Source: Deinococcus arcticus (GTDB lineage Bacteria; Deinococcota; Deinococci; Deinococcales; Deinococcaceae). Taken from it: a stretch of DNA of 64,000 bases. The translations under genes were made by a program, and so were the position numbers. Below are positions 45,170 to 52,454 of the stretch, piece after piece (position 1 is the stretch's first letter; each line of letters starts with the position of its first letter). The notes below the pieces were generated by a model, which saw only the letters and a list, made by a program, of their open reading frames with translations, was not told the origin of the DNA and searched no databases. The stretch is taken from NCBI RefSeq assembly GCF_003028415.1, contig NZ_PYSV01000012.1, positions 78,891 to 142,890 on the forward strand, read 5' to 3'.

Positions 45170-47044
45170 GTGCTTGTTGCCGCCCAGGACGCCACCAAAG
45201 ACTACGGCCCGCTGACCGTTCTGCAGGACGTGACCTTTGCCGTGCAGCCCGGGGACCGCGTGGGGCTGGTGGGCCGCAACGGGGCCGGGAAAAGCACGCT
45301 GCTGAAACTGCTGACCGGCGAACTGGCCCCCGATGGCGGTGTGGTCAAGCGCGGCCCCGGCGTGCGGGTGCGGGCGCTGCGCCAGGACCCCGTGTTTCCC
45401 GACGGCGCCACGGTGGACAGCGTGCTCTCGGCCGCCTTTCACGACCTGGACGCCCTGGAGGCCGAACTGCAGGCCGCCGCCGAGGCCATGGGCCTCGGCA
45501 CCCCTGAAAGCATCCTGCACCACGAGGCGGTGCTGGAACACTACGCGCGGCGGGGCGGCTTCGAGCGCCGCAGCCGCAAGGATGCCGTGACCCTGGCCTT
45601 TGGTTTCCGGGGCCGGGAACACGACCCGGTGAGCGGGCTCAGCGGCGGCGAGCGCACCCGGCTGGGGCTGGCCGCCCTGCTGGTGGAAAACCCCGACGTG
45701 CTGCTGCTGGACGAGCCCACCAACCACCTGGACATCGTGATGGTGGAGTGGCTCGAAGCCTTCCTGAACCGCTATCCCGGCGCCGTGCTGGTCATCAGCC
45801 ACGACCGCGCCTTTCTGGACACCGTGACCCGGGAAACCGCCTATCTACGTGGCGGCACCCTGAAGACGTACGCAGGCAACTACACCACGTTCCGCGAGAC
45901 CCTGGCTGCCGAGCAGGAGCAGCAGGCCGCCCGCCACGCGGTGGAAAGCCGCCAGATCGCTTCCCTGCAGGCCAGCGCCGACCGCATGAAAATCTGGGGC
46001 CTGGGCATGAGCAAGCTGGCCCGCCGCGCCAAGGCCATGCAGGCGCGCGTGGACCGCATGCAGGCCCGCGCCGTGGGCGCCCCGCCCCCGGAGCAGCGCA
46101 CCACCCGCATCACCTTTCACGCCCCCGAAAGCGGCGACGTGGTGCTGGACGCCCGGCACCTGAGCCGCACGCTGCCGGGCGGGCGCACCCTGTTCCGGGA
46201 CGTGAACCTGCAGATCAGGCGGGGCGAGCGCATCGCCATCATTGGGCGCAACGGAGCGGGCAAGACCACGCTGCTGCGCGCGCTGCTGGGCCTGGACCCC
46301 AGCGACGATCCCCGGGGCCGGGTGCTCACCGGCGCCCGCGTGACGGTGGGCTACTACGATCAGGCGCTGCGCGGCGTGGACCCCTCGCAGACCCTGTACG
46401 ACGTGGCGCGCGCCTACACCCAGAAAGACCCCGAAGCCCACGACCTGCTGGGCACCTTTCTGTTTCCCTACGACCAGCACGACAAACAGGCCCGCATTCT
46501 TTCGGGGGGCGAGCGGGCGCGGCTGGCGCTGCTGAAGCTGGCCCAGGAAGACCACAACCTGCTGGTGATGGACGAGCCCACCAACCACCTGGACATGGAG
46601 ATGGTCGAGGCCCTGGAAGCCGCACTGGACGACTTTGGCGGCACCCTGCTGATGGTCAGCCACGACCGCGCCTTTATCGAGGGGCTGGCCGACCGCATCT
46701 GGCTGCTGGAAGACGGCCAGCTGTACGAGTATCCCGGCTGGGAGGACTACAAGGCCAAGCACCGCCCGGTGGTGGCCCAGGAGACCAGGGAGCGCCCTGC
46801 CCCCGCCAGCGCCCCGAAGGGCAAGGGCCTGTGGCACCTCAAGCGCGAGGTGGAAGCCCTGGAAACCGAGATTGCCCGCCTGGAAGGCGAACTGGACGCC
46901 GCCCAGGCCGCGCTGGGTCAGGCCGCCCCCAACGCCGATTTCGCCGCACTGGGCCAGGCCGCCCATGATCTGGAAGCGCAGCTGAGCGCGAAAATGAGCG
47001 CCTGGGAAGCCAGGCAGGCTGAAGTAGAGGCGCGAGGCGGGTAG
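45170..47044 (+). CDS. ABC-F family ATPase (Uup/EttA-like)
   Basis: 624 aa, two ABC domains and no membrane part. First: Walker A GRNGAGKST, LSGGERTRLGLA, LLLDEPTNHLD. Second: Walker A GRNGAGKTT, LSGGERARLAL, LVMDEPTNHLD. The linker between them is helical (QTAS/SADRMKIWGLG region) and the C-terminus is a coiled coil (WHLKREVEALETEIARLEGE). ABC-F proteins act on ribosomes in the E site or, as Uup, on DNA transactions; the C-terminal coil favours Uup. GTG 45170 with TATACT (45157-45162) at 7 nt is leaderless. Confidence 0.92.
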   Translation: MLVAAQDATKDYGPLTVLQDVTFAVQPGDRVGLVGRNGAGKSTLLKLLTGELAPDGGVVKRGPGVRVRALRQDPVFPDGATVDSVLSAAFHDLDALEAELQAAAEAMGLGTPESILHHEAVLEHYARRGGFERRSRKDAVTLAFGFRGREHDPVSGLSGGERTRLGLAALLVENPDVLLLDEPTNHLDIVMVEWLEAFLNRYPGAVLVISHDRAFLDTVTRETAYLRGGTLKTYAGNYTTFRETLAAEQEQQAARHAVESRQIASLQASADRMKIWGLGMSKLARRAKAMQARVDRMQARAVGAPPPEQRTTRITFHAPESGDVVLDARHLSRTLPGGRTLFRDVNLQIRRGERIAIIGRNGAGKTTLLRALLGLDPSDDPRGRVLTGARVTVGYYDQALRGVDPSQTLYDVARAYTQKDPEAHDLLGTFLFPYDQHDKQARILSGGERARLALLKLAQEDHNLLVMDEPTNHLDMEMVEALEAALDDFGGTLLMVSHDRAFIEGLADRIWLLEDGQLYEYPGWEDYKAKHRPVVAQETRERPAPASAPKGKGLWHLKREVEALETEIARLEGELDAAQAALGQAAPNADFAALGQAAHDLEAQLSAKMSAWEARQAEVEARGG

Positions 47045-47108
47045 GAGCGGCTACCCTCCCGCTCTGCTTCCCTGGACAGCGGGGCAGCTGCACCGGGCCC
47101 CGGGGCTT

Positions 47109-47131
47109 ATCCTGAGTTCCAGAGTCAGGAT
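47109..47131. promoter_or_regulatory. Inverted repeat immediately before a hypothetical gene
   Basis: ATCCTGA-gttccagag-TCAGGAT, 7-bp arms and 9-bp spacer, ending 1 nt before the ATG at 47133. Candidate operator or an RNA hairpin at the start codon. Confidence 0.45.
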
Positions 47132-47132
47132 T

Positions 47133-47639
47133 ATGCCCAGCCCCCAGACCCAGCCCACGCCCAGCCCTACTTCCCAGGACCGCCACGCCCGCTCGTTGCA
47201 ACTGGCGGCCGAAGCCTACCTGGCCCACAGCCATCCGCGCGCGCCGCTGCGTCTGGAGCGCCTCAGCCTGCATGGCGTGGTGTACCGCAGCGCCCCGGAC
47301 CCGGCCGCCCTGCGCCTGAACCGCGCCCTGGCCGAGGACGTGGTGCTGGTGGCCCTGGCCGCTGGGGAGGCCGCCGCCCTGAGCGGCAGCGCCCCGCTCG
47401 CAGAGGGCCGTGACGCCCGCATGCTGCTGGCCTGCGCCCTGAGCGATCCCGACGAGCACAGCACCCTGGACGCCTACCTGAGCGTGCTGCGGGGCCGCGC
47501 CCGCGCGAGGCTGCGCCGCGCCTGGAGCGAGGTGGAGGTGCTGGCGGCGGGCCTGCGCGAACACGGTGAACTGGACGCCGACCAGGTGGCCCACCGCGTG
47601 GCCTGCGCCCAGGGCATTCGCGTGAGCCTGCTGAACTGA
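47133..47639 (+). CDS. Hypothetical protein
   Basis: 168 aa, cytosolic, acidic/helical in its second half (RGRARARLRRAWSEVEVLAAGLREHGELDADQVAHRVA). The N-terminal 18 residues are Pro/Ser/Thr/Gln-rich. A 7-bp inverted repeat abuts the start codon. It follows the ABC-F gene by 88 bp. No family recognised. Confidence 0.65.
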   Translation: MPSPQTQPTPSPTSQDRHARSLQLAAEAYLAHSHPRAPLRLERLSLHGVVYRSAPDPAALRLNRALAEDVVLVALAAGEAAALSGSAPLAEGRDARMLLACALSDPDEHSTLDAYLSVLRGRARARLRRAWSEVEVLAAGLREHGELDADQVAHRVACAQGIRVSLLN

Positions 47640-47979
47640 GAAGGAACTCAGGTGAACCGACGGCGAGGGATGAGCAGCCTCACAAAGCCGCCTGGCAGAG
47701 CGAAGACGAGAAACCACGGGACTCCGGGTGGGGTCAAGACTCCACGGGCCGCCCACCTTGGCCCTCCGCGTGATGAGCGCGGCGTGAGGGCCTCCCCGGG
47801 CGCTGCTGGACGCTGTGCAGCTGGCTTCTTGCAAAACCTCGCTCGGGCGCGGTTTTCAGTGCCCAACGCCCGGTAACCCCATCTGCACGCTCAGGTTTTG
47901 GAGACTCCCTTTACCTTGCAGGCTGCCTTACCTTGCGGCCTGGGCCGGGCGCGCACCCTGGACACACGGAGGTTTTCCC
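47640..47979 (+). other. Intergenic region without recognised features
   Basis: 340 bp. Apart from a doubled TTACCTTGC word (about 47918-47942) and the RBS of the DUF1540 gene I see nothing: no tRNA, no convincing ORF, no strong terminator. Confidence 0.5.
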
Positions 47980-48168
47980 ATGAACACCCAAGAACCCCAG
48001 AGCATGGTCAGCCGCTGCGACGCCACCACCTGCCGCTTCAACGAGGACATGAACTGCACCGCCGGGCAGATTGAGGTCAGCCTGAGTGGGCAGACCGCTC
48101 AGTGCCTGACCTTTACGCCCACAGAGGGCATGAGCGACAGCTACGGCATGACCGCCGAGAACAACTGA
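47980..48168 (+). CDS. DUF1540 small Cys-rich protein
   Basis: 62 aa. The DUF1540 core is visible: SRCDATTCRFNEDMNCTAGQ with C-x4-C and C pairs, then GQTAQCLTF, so four cysteines could bind a metal or form an Fe-S/Zn knot. RBS GGAGG (47968-47972) precedes ATG 47980. A terminator follows. Family function is unknown; members occur in spore formers and Deinococcus. Confidence 0.85.
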   Translation: MNTQEPQSMVSRCDATTCRFNEDMNCTAGQIEVSLSGQTAQCLTFTPTEGMSDSYGMTAENN

Positions 48169-48192
48169 AGCGCAGAGCCTGCGTCGCCCCCC

Positions 48193-48222
48193 CATCGCCG
48201 GGAAGCCCCCGGCGATGTTTTT
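48193..48222 (+). terminator. Terminator after the DUF1540 gene
   Basis: Stem CATCGCCGGG / CCCGGCGATG followed by TTTTT, 25 nt after the stop. The remaining bases to 48470 hold no other feature I can support. Confidence 0.88.
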
Positions 48223-48470
48223 GGCTGGTGCGGCGCTGCCCGCAGGGTCCTTTCTGTGCGGTGACTGTCAGAACCGGGCCAGAAAACGCCCGGGTCAGCA
48301 GGGGACCAGACCGTGAGCGGCAACACTGGCGGCGCCGCAAAGCCCCATCAGCCTGTCACCCCCACTCCCTGACCTTTGCATGAAGGCGGTAAGACTTGAC
48401 GTGACATGCTGCCAGGCGTGCGCCCTGTTCGCCTCCCACTTCTGTTCCGCTGCCCCAAGCGAGGTCTGTC

Positions 48471-51110
48471 ATGAGTCCTGCGGCCACCTTTTCTGCTGTT
48501 CAAACCGCCCTGAGTGACCTGCTGCGCGTGCATGCGCCCCAGGCGGTGCTGCTGGCGCAGTTGGGCGAAGAGGTGCTGCGGGTGCAGGCCCACGGCCCCG
48601 CCGAGGCGGCTGGCCCCGATCTGGTGCCGCCCGACGAGTGGTTCGAGCGCGGCGACATGGTGTGGCTGACCCGTGACGGCGCCCTGCTGGGGCTGCTATG
48701 GACCGATGGTGGCCCGCCCGTGCCCGACGCGGCGGTGCAGGTGCTGACCATGCTGCTGGCCGCCGCGCGGCTGGACGGCCAGGGCCGCGAAACAGAGGTG
48801 CTGGTCACGCAGTTGCCGGTGGCTACCGCGTGGCTGACAGGCGAACTGCTGGTGCGCAAGGTCAGCCGCCCCTTTCTGGAACTGTTTGAACTGAGCGAGG
48901 CCGAGGTGACCGGCCGCAGCGTGCAGGAGCTGTTTGCCGACCGCCCCGGGTGGCTGGGCGCGGTGCAGCAGGCTGGGGCCGGGCGCTCGGTGCGCCTGCC
49001 CGACGAGCAGGTGACGCGCGGCGGCGAAACGCTGTGGATGCGCGGCGAGGCGCGGCCCTACTACGGCGCGGCCTCGGCGGGCGTGATGCTGACCCTGCAG
49101 GACGTGACCGGCGAGTACGAGCGCGCCGCCCGGGTGGCGGCCCTGCTGGACACGGACCTGCCCGCCGCGCTGCTCTCGGATTCGGGGGCGGTGCTGCAGG
49201 CCAGCCACGGCCTCAAAGAGCTGCTGCCCGCCGCTGCGGCCCCCGCCACGGGCGCGCCGCTGTGGGTGTGGCCCTGCTTTGCCGATGTGCCCTCGGAACC
49301 CGTGCGTGACCTTGTGCGGCTGGCGGCCACCGGCGGCGCGGCGCGGGCCGAGGTGGAACTGGCCTCGGGCGGCACCCTGGCGCTCAGCGTGCGCCGGACC
49401 TCGGAGCCGGGGTTGCTGGTGGCGCAGGGCGAAACCGGCGCCCAGAGCGGCCGGGCGCCGCTGGGGGTCATGAATCAGGTGCTCTCGCTCTCCGAGGACG
49501 CCACGATTCTGGTGGACCACGCCGGGCGCGCGCAGCTGGTGAGCGAGCGGGCCGCGACCCTGCTGGGCGTGGAGGCCGCGCGGCTGGTGGGGCTGGCCGT
49601 CTCACGCGTGATGAGCGAGCTGGGCGTGCGCCTGTTTACCCCGGCCGGCGAGCCCATGGCCCTGCCCGACTGGAAAGAAGTGCCCCTGCCGCTGCGCCAG
49701 GAGATTTTGCTGGCCCTGCCCGACGGCACCGTGCGCCAGATGGAACTGCGTGTAACGGGCGTGGGCGGGGAGGCGGGCGGCTCGCGCGGCAGCGTGCTGC
49801 TGACCCTGCGCGACCTCACGGCCCTGCGCCGCGCCCAGGCCAAGATTCGTCACGACGCCCGCCACGATTCGCTCACCGGGCTGCTCAACCGCACCGGCCT
49901 GCGCGAGGCCCTGGGCGGCGCGGCGCCGGCGGCCCAGGGGCAGACCGTGGTGGGCCTGGACCTGGACGGCTTTACCGAGCTGAACGCCGCGCTGGGCCGC
50001 ACCGCCTGCGACCGCCTGCTGATTCAGGTGGCCGCCCGCCTGAATGATCTGGCGGCCGAGGTGCGCGGGCAGGCCGCCCGGCTGGCCGACGACTCCTTTG
50101 CCCTGAGCCTGCCGGGGCTGGACGCCCAGAGCGCGCTGGACCGCGTGGAGGCCGCCCTGGACGTGCCGCTGCGCGCCGGATCGCGCGACGTGGCGATCAC
50201 GGCGGCGCTGGGCGTGGCCACCCCCATTCCCGGCCAGCCCGGCGACGCGGCCCTGACCGACGCCGAGGTGGCCCTGCAGCACGCCAAGCGCCAGGGGCGC
50301 GCGCAGCGCAGCGTCTTTGATCCGGCGCTGCGCGCCCAGGTGGCCCGCGCCTATGAACTCGAAGAGGCCCTGCGCGGCGCCCTGGACAAGGACCAGTTCA
50401 CGCTGCTGTACCAGCCGGCCGTGTCGCTGCGCACCGGGCGCGCCCTGAGTGCCGAGGCCCTGCTGCGCTGGAACCACCCCACGCTGGGCGTGCTCAGCCC
50501 CAGCGCCTTTCTGGAACTGGCCAGCCGCAGTGAACTGATCGCCCACATCAGCGAGTGGGTGGTGCAGGAGGCGGTGCTGGGCCGCCAGTCGGTGCGCGCG
50601 GCGCTGGGCGAGCGTTTTCAGGACTGGGCGGTGTCCGTGAATCTGAGCCTGGAAGAACTGCGCCGCGCGGCCGGGCTGCGCCGCCTGCTGCCCCTGCTCT
50701 CGGCCGAGGGCGCGCCGGACATCGAGGTGGCGGCCGGCAGCCTGCTGGACCACAGTCAGGAAACCCTGGCGCTGCTGGAGCAGTTGCGTTCCCTGGGCGC
50801 CCGCCTGAGCGTGGACGACTTTGGAGAGGGCGAAACCAGCCTCTCGGCCCTGACCCGCTTTCCCCTCAGCGCGGTCAAGCTGCATCCCTCGCTGACCACC
50901 CGGCTGCCCGGCGACGAGAAGTCAGTGACGCTGGTGCAGGCCACCATTGACCTCGCGCACCGCCTGGGGCTTCAGGTGGTGGCCGTGGGGGTGGAGCACC
51001 AGGCCCAGCTGGACATGCTGCGCGACCTGGGCTGCGACGCCGCGCAGGGTTACGCCATCACCCCGCCGCTGCCGGGCCCCGAACTGATGGACTGGCTGCG
51101 CCAGCACTGA
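48471..51110 (+). CDS. PAS-GGDEF-EAL protein with degenerate catalytic motifs
   Basis: 879 aa, soluble. PAS-like sensors at about 110-215 and 335-450; GGDEF fold 462-620 with signature RLADDSF (539-543) instead of RxGGDEF, so no cyclase activity is expected. EAL fold 632-879 keeps Glu662 (AEALLRW), the NLS Asn, DDFGEG and QGY, but the LELTES Glu is lost (EVAAGSLL), KID reads KLH and AEGVE reads AVGVE. It is probably a c-di-GMP receptor or protein-interaction hub rather than an enzyme. GAGGT precedes ATG 48471. Confidence 0.85.
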   Translation: MSPAATFSAVQTALSDLLRVHAPQAVLLAQLGEEVLRVQAHGPAEAAGPDLVPPDEWFERGDMVWLTRDGALLGLLWTDGGPPVPDAAVQVLTMLLAAARLDGQGRETEVLVTQLPVATAWLTGELLVRKVSRPFLELFELSEAEVTGRSVQELFADRPGWLGAVQQAGAGRSVRLPDEQVTRGGETLWMRGEARPYYGAASAGVMLTLQDVTGEYERAARVAALLDTDLPAALLSDSGAVLQASHGLKELLPAAAAPATGAPLWVWPCFADVPSEPVRDLVRLAATGGAARAEVELASGGTLALSVRRTSEPGLLVAQGETGAQSGRAPLGVMNQVLSLSEDATILVDHAGRAQLVSERAATLLGVEAARLVGLAVSRVMSELGVRLFTPAGEPMALPDWKEVPLPLRQEILLALPDGTVRQMELRVTGVGGEAGGSRGSVLLTLRDLTALRRAQAKIRHDARHDSLTGLLNRTGLREALGGAAPAAQGQTVVGLDLDGFTELNAALGRTACDRLLIQVAARLNDLAAEVRGQAARLADDSFALSLPGLDAQSALDRVEAALDVPLRAGSRDVAITAALGVATPIPGQPGDAALTDAEVALQHAKRQGRAQRSVFDPALRAQVARAYELEEALRGALDKDQFTLLYQPAVSLRTGRALSAEALLRWNHPTLGVLSPSAFLELASRSELIAHISEWVVQEAVLGRQSVRAALGERFQDWAVSVNLSLEELRRAAGLRRLLPLLSAEGAPDIEVAAGSLLDHSQETLALLEQLRSLGARLSVDDFGEGETSLSALTRFPLSAVKLHPSLTTRLPGDEKSVTLVQATIDLAHRLGLQVVAVGVEHQAQLDMLRDLGCDAAQGYAITPPLPGPELMDWLRQH

Positions 51111-51172
51111 CCGCCCCCCACCCGCACCTCTGCCTGAAGAAAACCTTAAGGCCTCCACGGCCAGAACCGCGT

Positions 51173-51194
51173 GCCCGGCAACATCTTGCCGGGC
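51173..51194 (+). terminator. Perfect hairpin downstream of the PAS-GGDEF-EAL gene
   Basis: GCCCGGCAA-catc-TTGCCGGGC, 9-bp stem with a 4-nt loop. There is no T run after it, so it is either a weak terminator or a structured part of the leader of the metallo-beta-lactamase-fold gene. Confidence 0.5.
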
Positions 51195-51264
51195 CGCTGG
51201 CCGTTTAACGTGAAGGCGTTCAACCCGTTTGTGCGCCATTTCGTCTCTTTCAGGAGGTCCTGCC

Positions 51265-52260
51265 ATGTCCGATACCGATTCCACCGCACCCAGCGCCCTG
51301 CCCCGCCGCGAAGCCCTGCGCCTCCTGGGGGCGGCCGGCGCGGTGCTGGCCGCTGCGCCGCTGGCCCATGCCCAGACGGCCCCCGCCACGCCCGCCACCC
51401 CGGCGGCCCCCGCCGCTCCCGCCATGCCCATGAACGGCAACGGCTTTTACCGCCAGAAGATTGGCGACATGACGCTGACGGTGCTGAGTGACGGCACCGC
51501 GCCGCTGGCCGCCGTGCTGCCCACCTGGGGCGCCAACCCCGACCGGCAGGGCGAATTTGCCGCTACGCTGGCCGAATACAGCGTGGCCGCCACCAACACC
51601 GTCAACCACTTCAACCCGGTGGTGCTGGACATGGGTGCCCAGCGCGTGCTGGTGGACACCGGGCGCGGCGGCGCGAACGGGCAGCTGGTGGCCAACCTCC
51701 GCCGCGCCGGCATAGACCCAGCCAGCATCACGACCGTGTTTATCACCCACGGGCACGGCGACCACATCGGCGGGCTGACCACGAACGGCGCACCCACCTT
51801 TGCCAATGCCCAGCATGTGATGGGCGAGGCGGAATACCGCTTCTGGGCCAGCCAGGCCAGCCCCAGCGCGTCGGTGCAGGCCAACCTGATCGCCCTGAAA
51901 GACAGGTTCCGGCTGATTCAGGCCGGCCAGGAGATTGTGCCGGGCGTAACCAGCGTGGCCACCCCGGGCCACACTGCCGGGCACCTGAGCGTGCTGGCCG
52001 GCAGCGGCGCGAATGGCGTGATGGTGCTGGGCGACGCCGCCGGCCACTTTCTGCTGTCCCTGAAGCATCAGGGCGCCTACATTGGCTTTGACACCGACGG
52101 CGCGCAGGCCGCGCGCACCCGGCAGGTCATCTTTGACCGCATTGCCACCGAGAAGCTGTGGGTCACGGGGTACCACTTCCCCTTCCACGCCATCGGCCAC
52201 CTGCGCCGCCTGAATGCCCGTTCGTATGAGTATGAACCGACGGTGTGGAACTGGAGCTAA
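51265..52260 (+). CDS. Tat-exported metallo-beta-lactamase-fold hydrolase
   Basis: 331 aa. Twin-arginine-type leader (ALPRREALRLLGAAGAVLAAAPLAHAQ), then an Ala/Pro-rich spacer of about 20 residues. The metal motif HGHGDHIGG is in the middle; further ligands are in TPGHTAGHLS, GDAAG and TGYHFPFH. Such two-Zn enzymes act on lactones, sulfate esters or similar. Export suggests an extracellular or periplasmic substrate. RBS CAGGAGG before ATG 51265. Confidence 0.9.
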   Translation: MSDTDSTAPSALPRREALRLLGAAGAVLAAAPLAHAQTAPATPATPAAPAAPAMPMNGNGFYRQKIGDMTLTVLSDGTAPLAAVLPTWGANPDRQGEFAATLAEYSVAATNTVNHFNPVVLDMGAQRVLVDTGRGGANGQLVANLRRAGIDPASITTVFITHGHGDHIGGLTTNGAPTFANAQHVMGEAEYRFWASQASPSASVQANLIALKDRFRLIQAGQEIVPGVTSVATPGHTAGHLSVLAGSGANGVMVLGDAAGHFLLSLKHQGAYIGFDTDGAQAARTRQVIFDRIATEKLWVTGYHFPFHAIGHLRRLNARSYEYEPTVWNWS

Positions 52261-52454
52261 GGGGAAAGGGCTCTGGGCTCTGAGCCATGGGCCATGAGGG
52301 AAGGCCGGGGGGCTGAGGGGAGTTCAAAGGCTCTGAAGCTGCCAGAAGGGGAGGCGTCAATCACGCCTCCCCTGTGCTGTGCCGGGCGGCAGGCCCTATG
52401 AACCCAAACCCTGACCTCCCCAGGGCTCATGGCCCAAAGCTCATGGCCCCTTTT
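52261..52454. terminator. Word-repeat hairpin with an inner terminator, between converging genes
   Basis: Outer arms use the words GAGCCATGGGCCATGAGG (left) and GGGCTCATGGCCC, AAGCTCATGGCCCC (right). Inside is an ordinary 10-bp hairpin GGGGAGGCGT / ACGCCTCCCC (52348-52372). Fills the whole gap between two stop codons. Confidence 0.65.
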
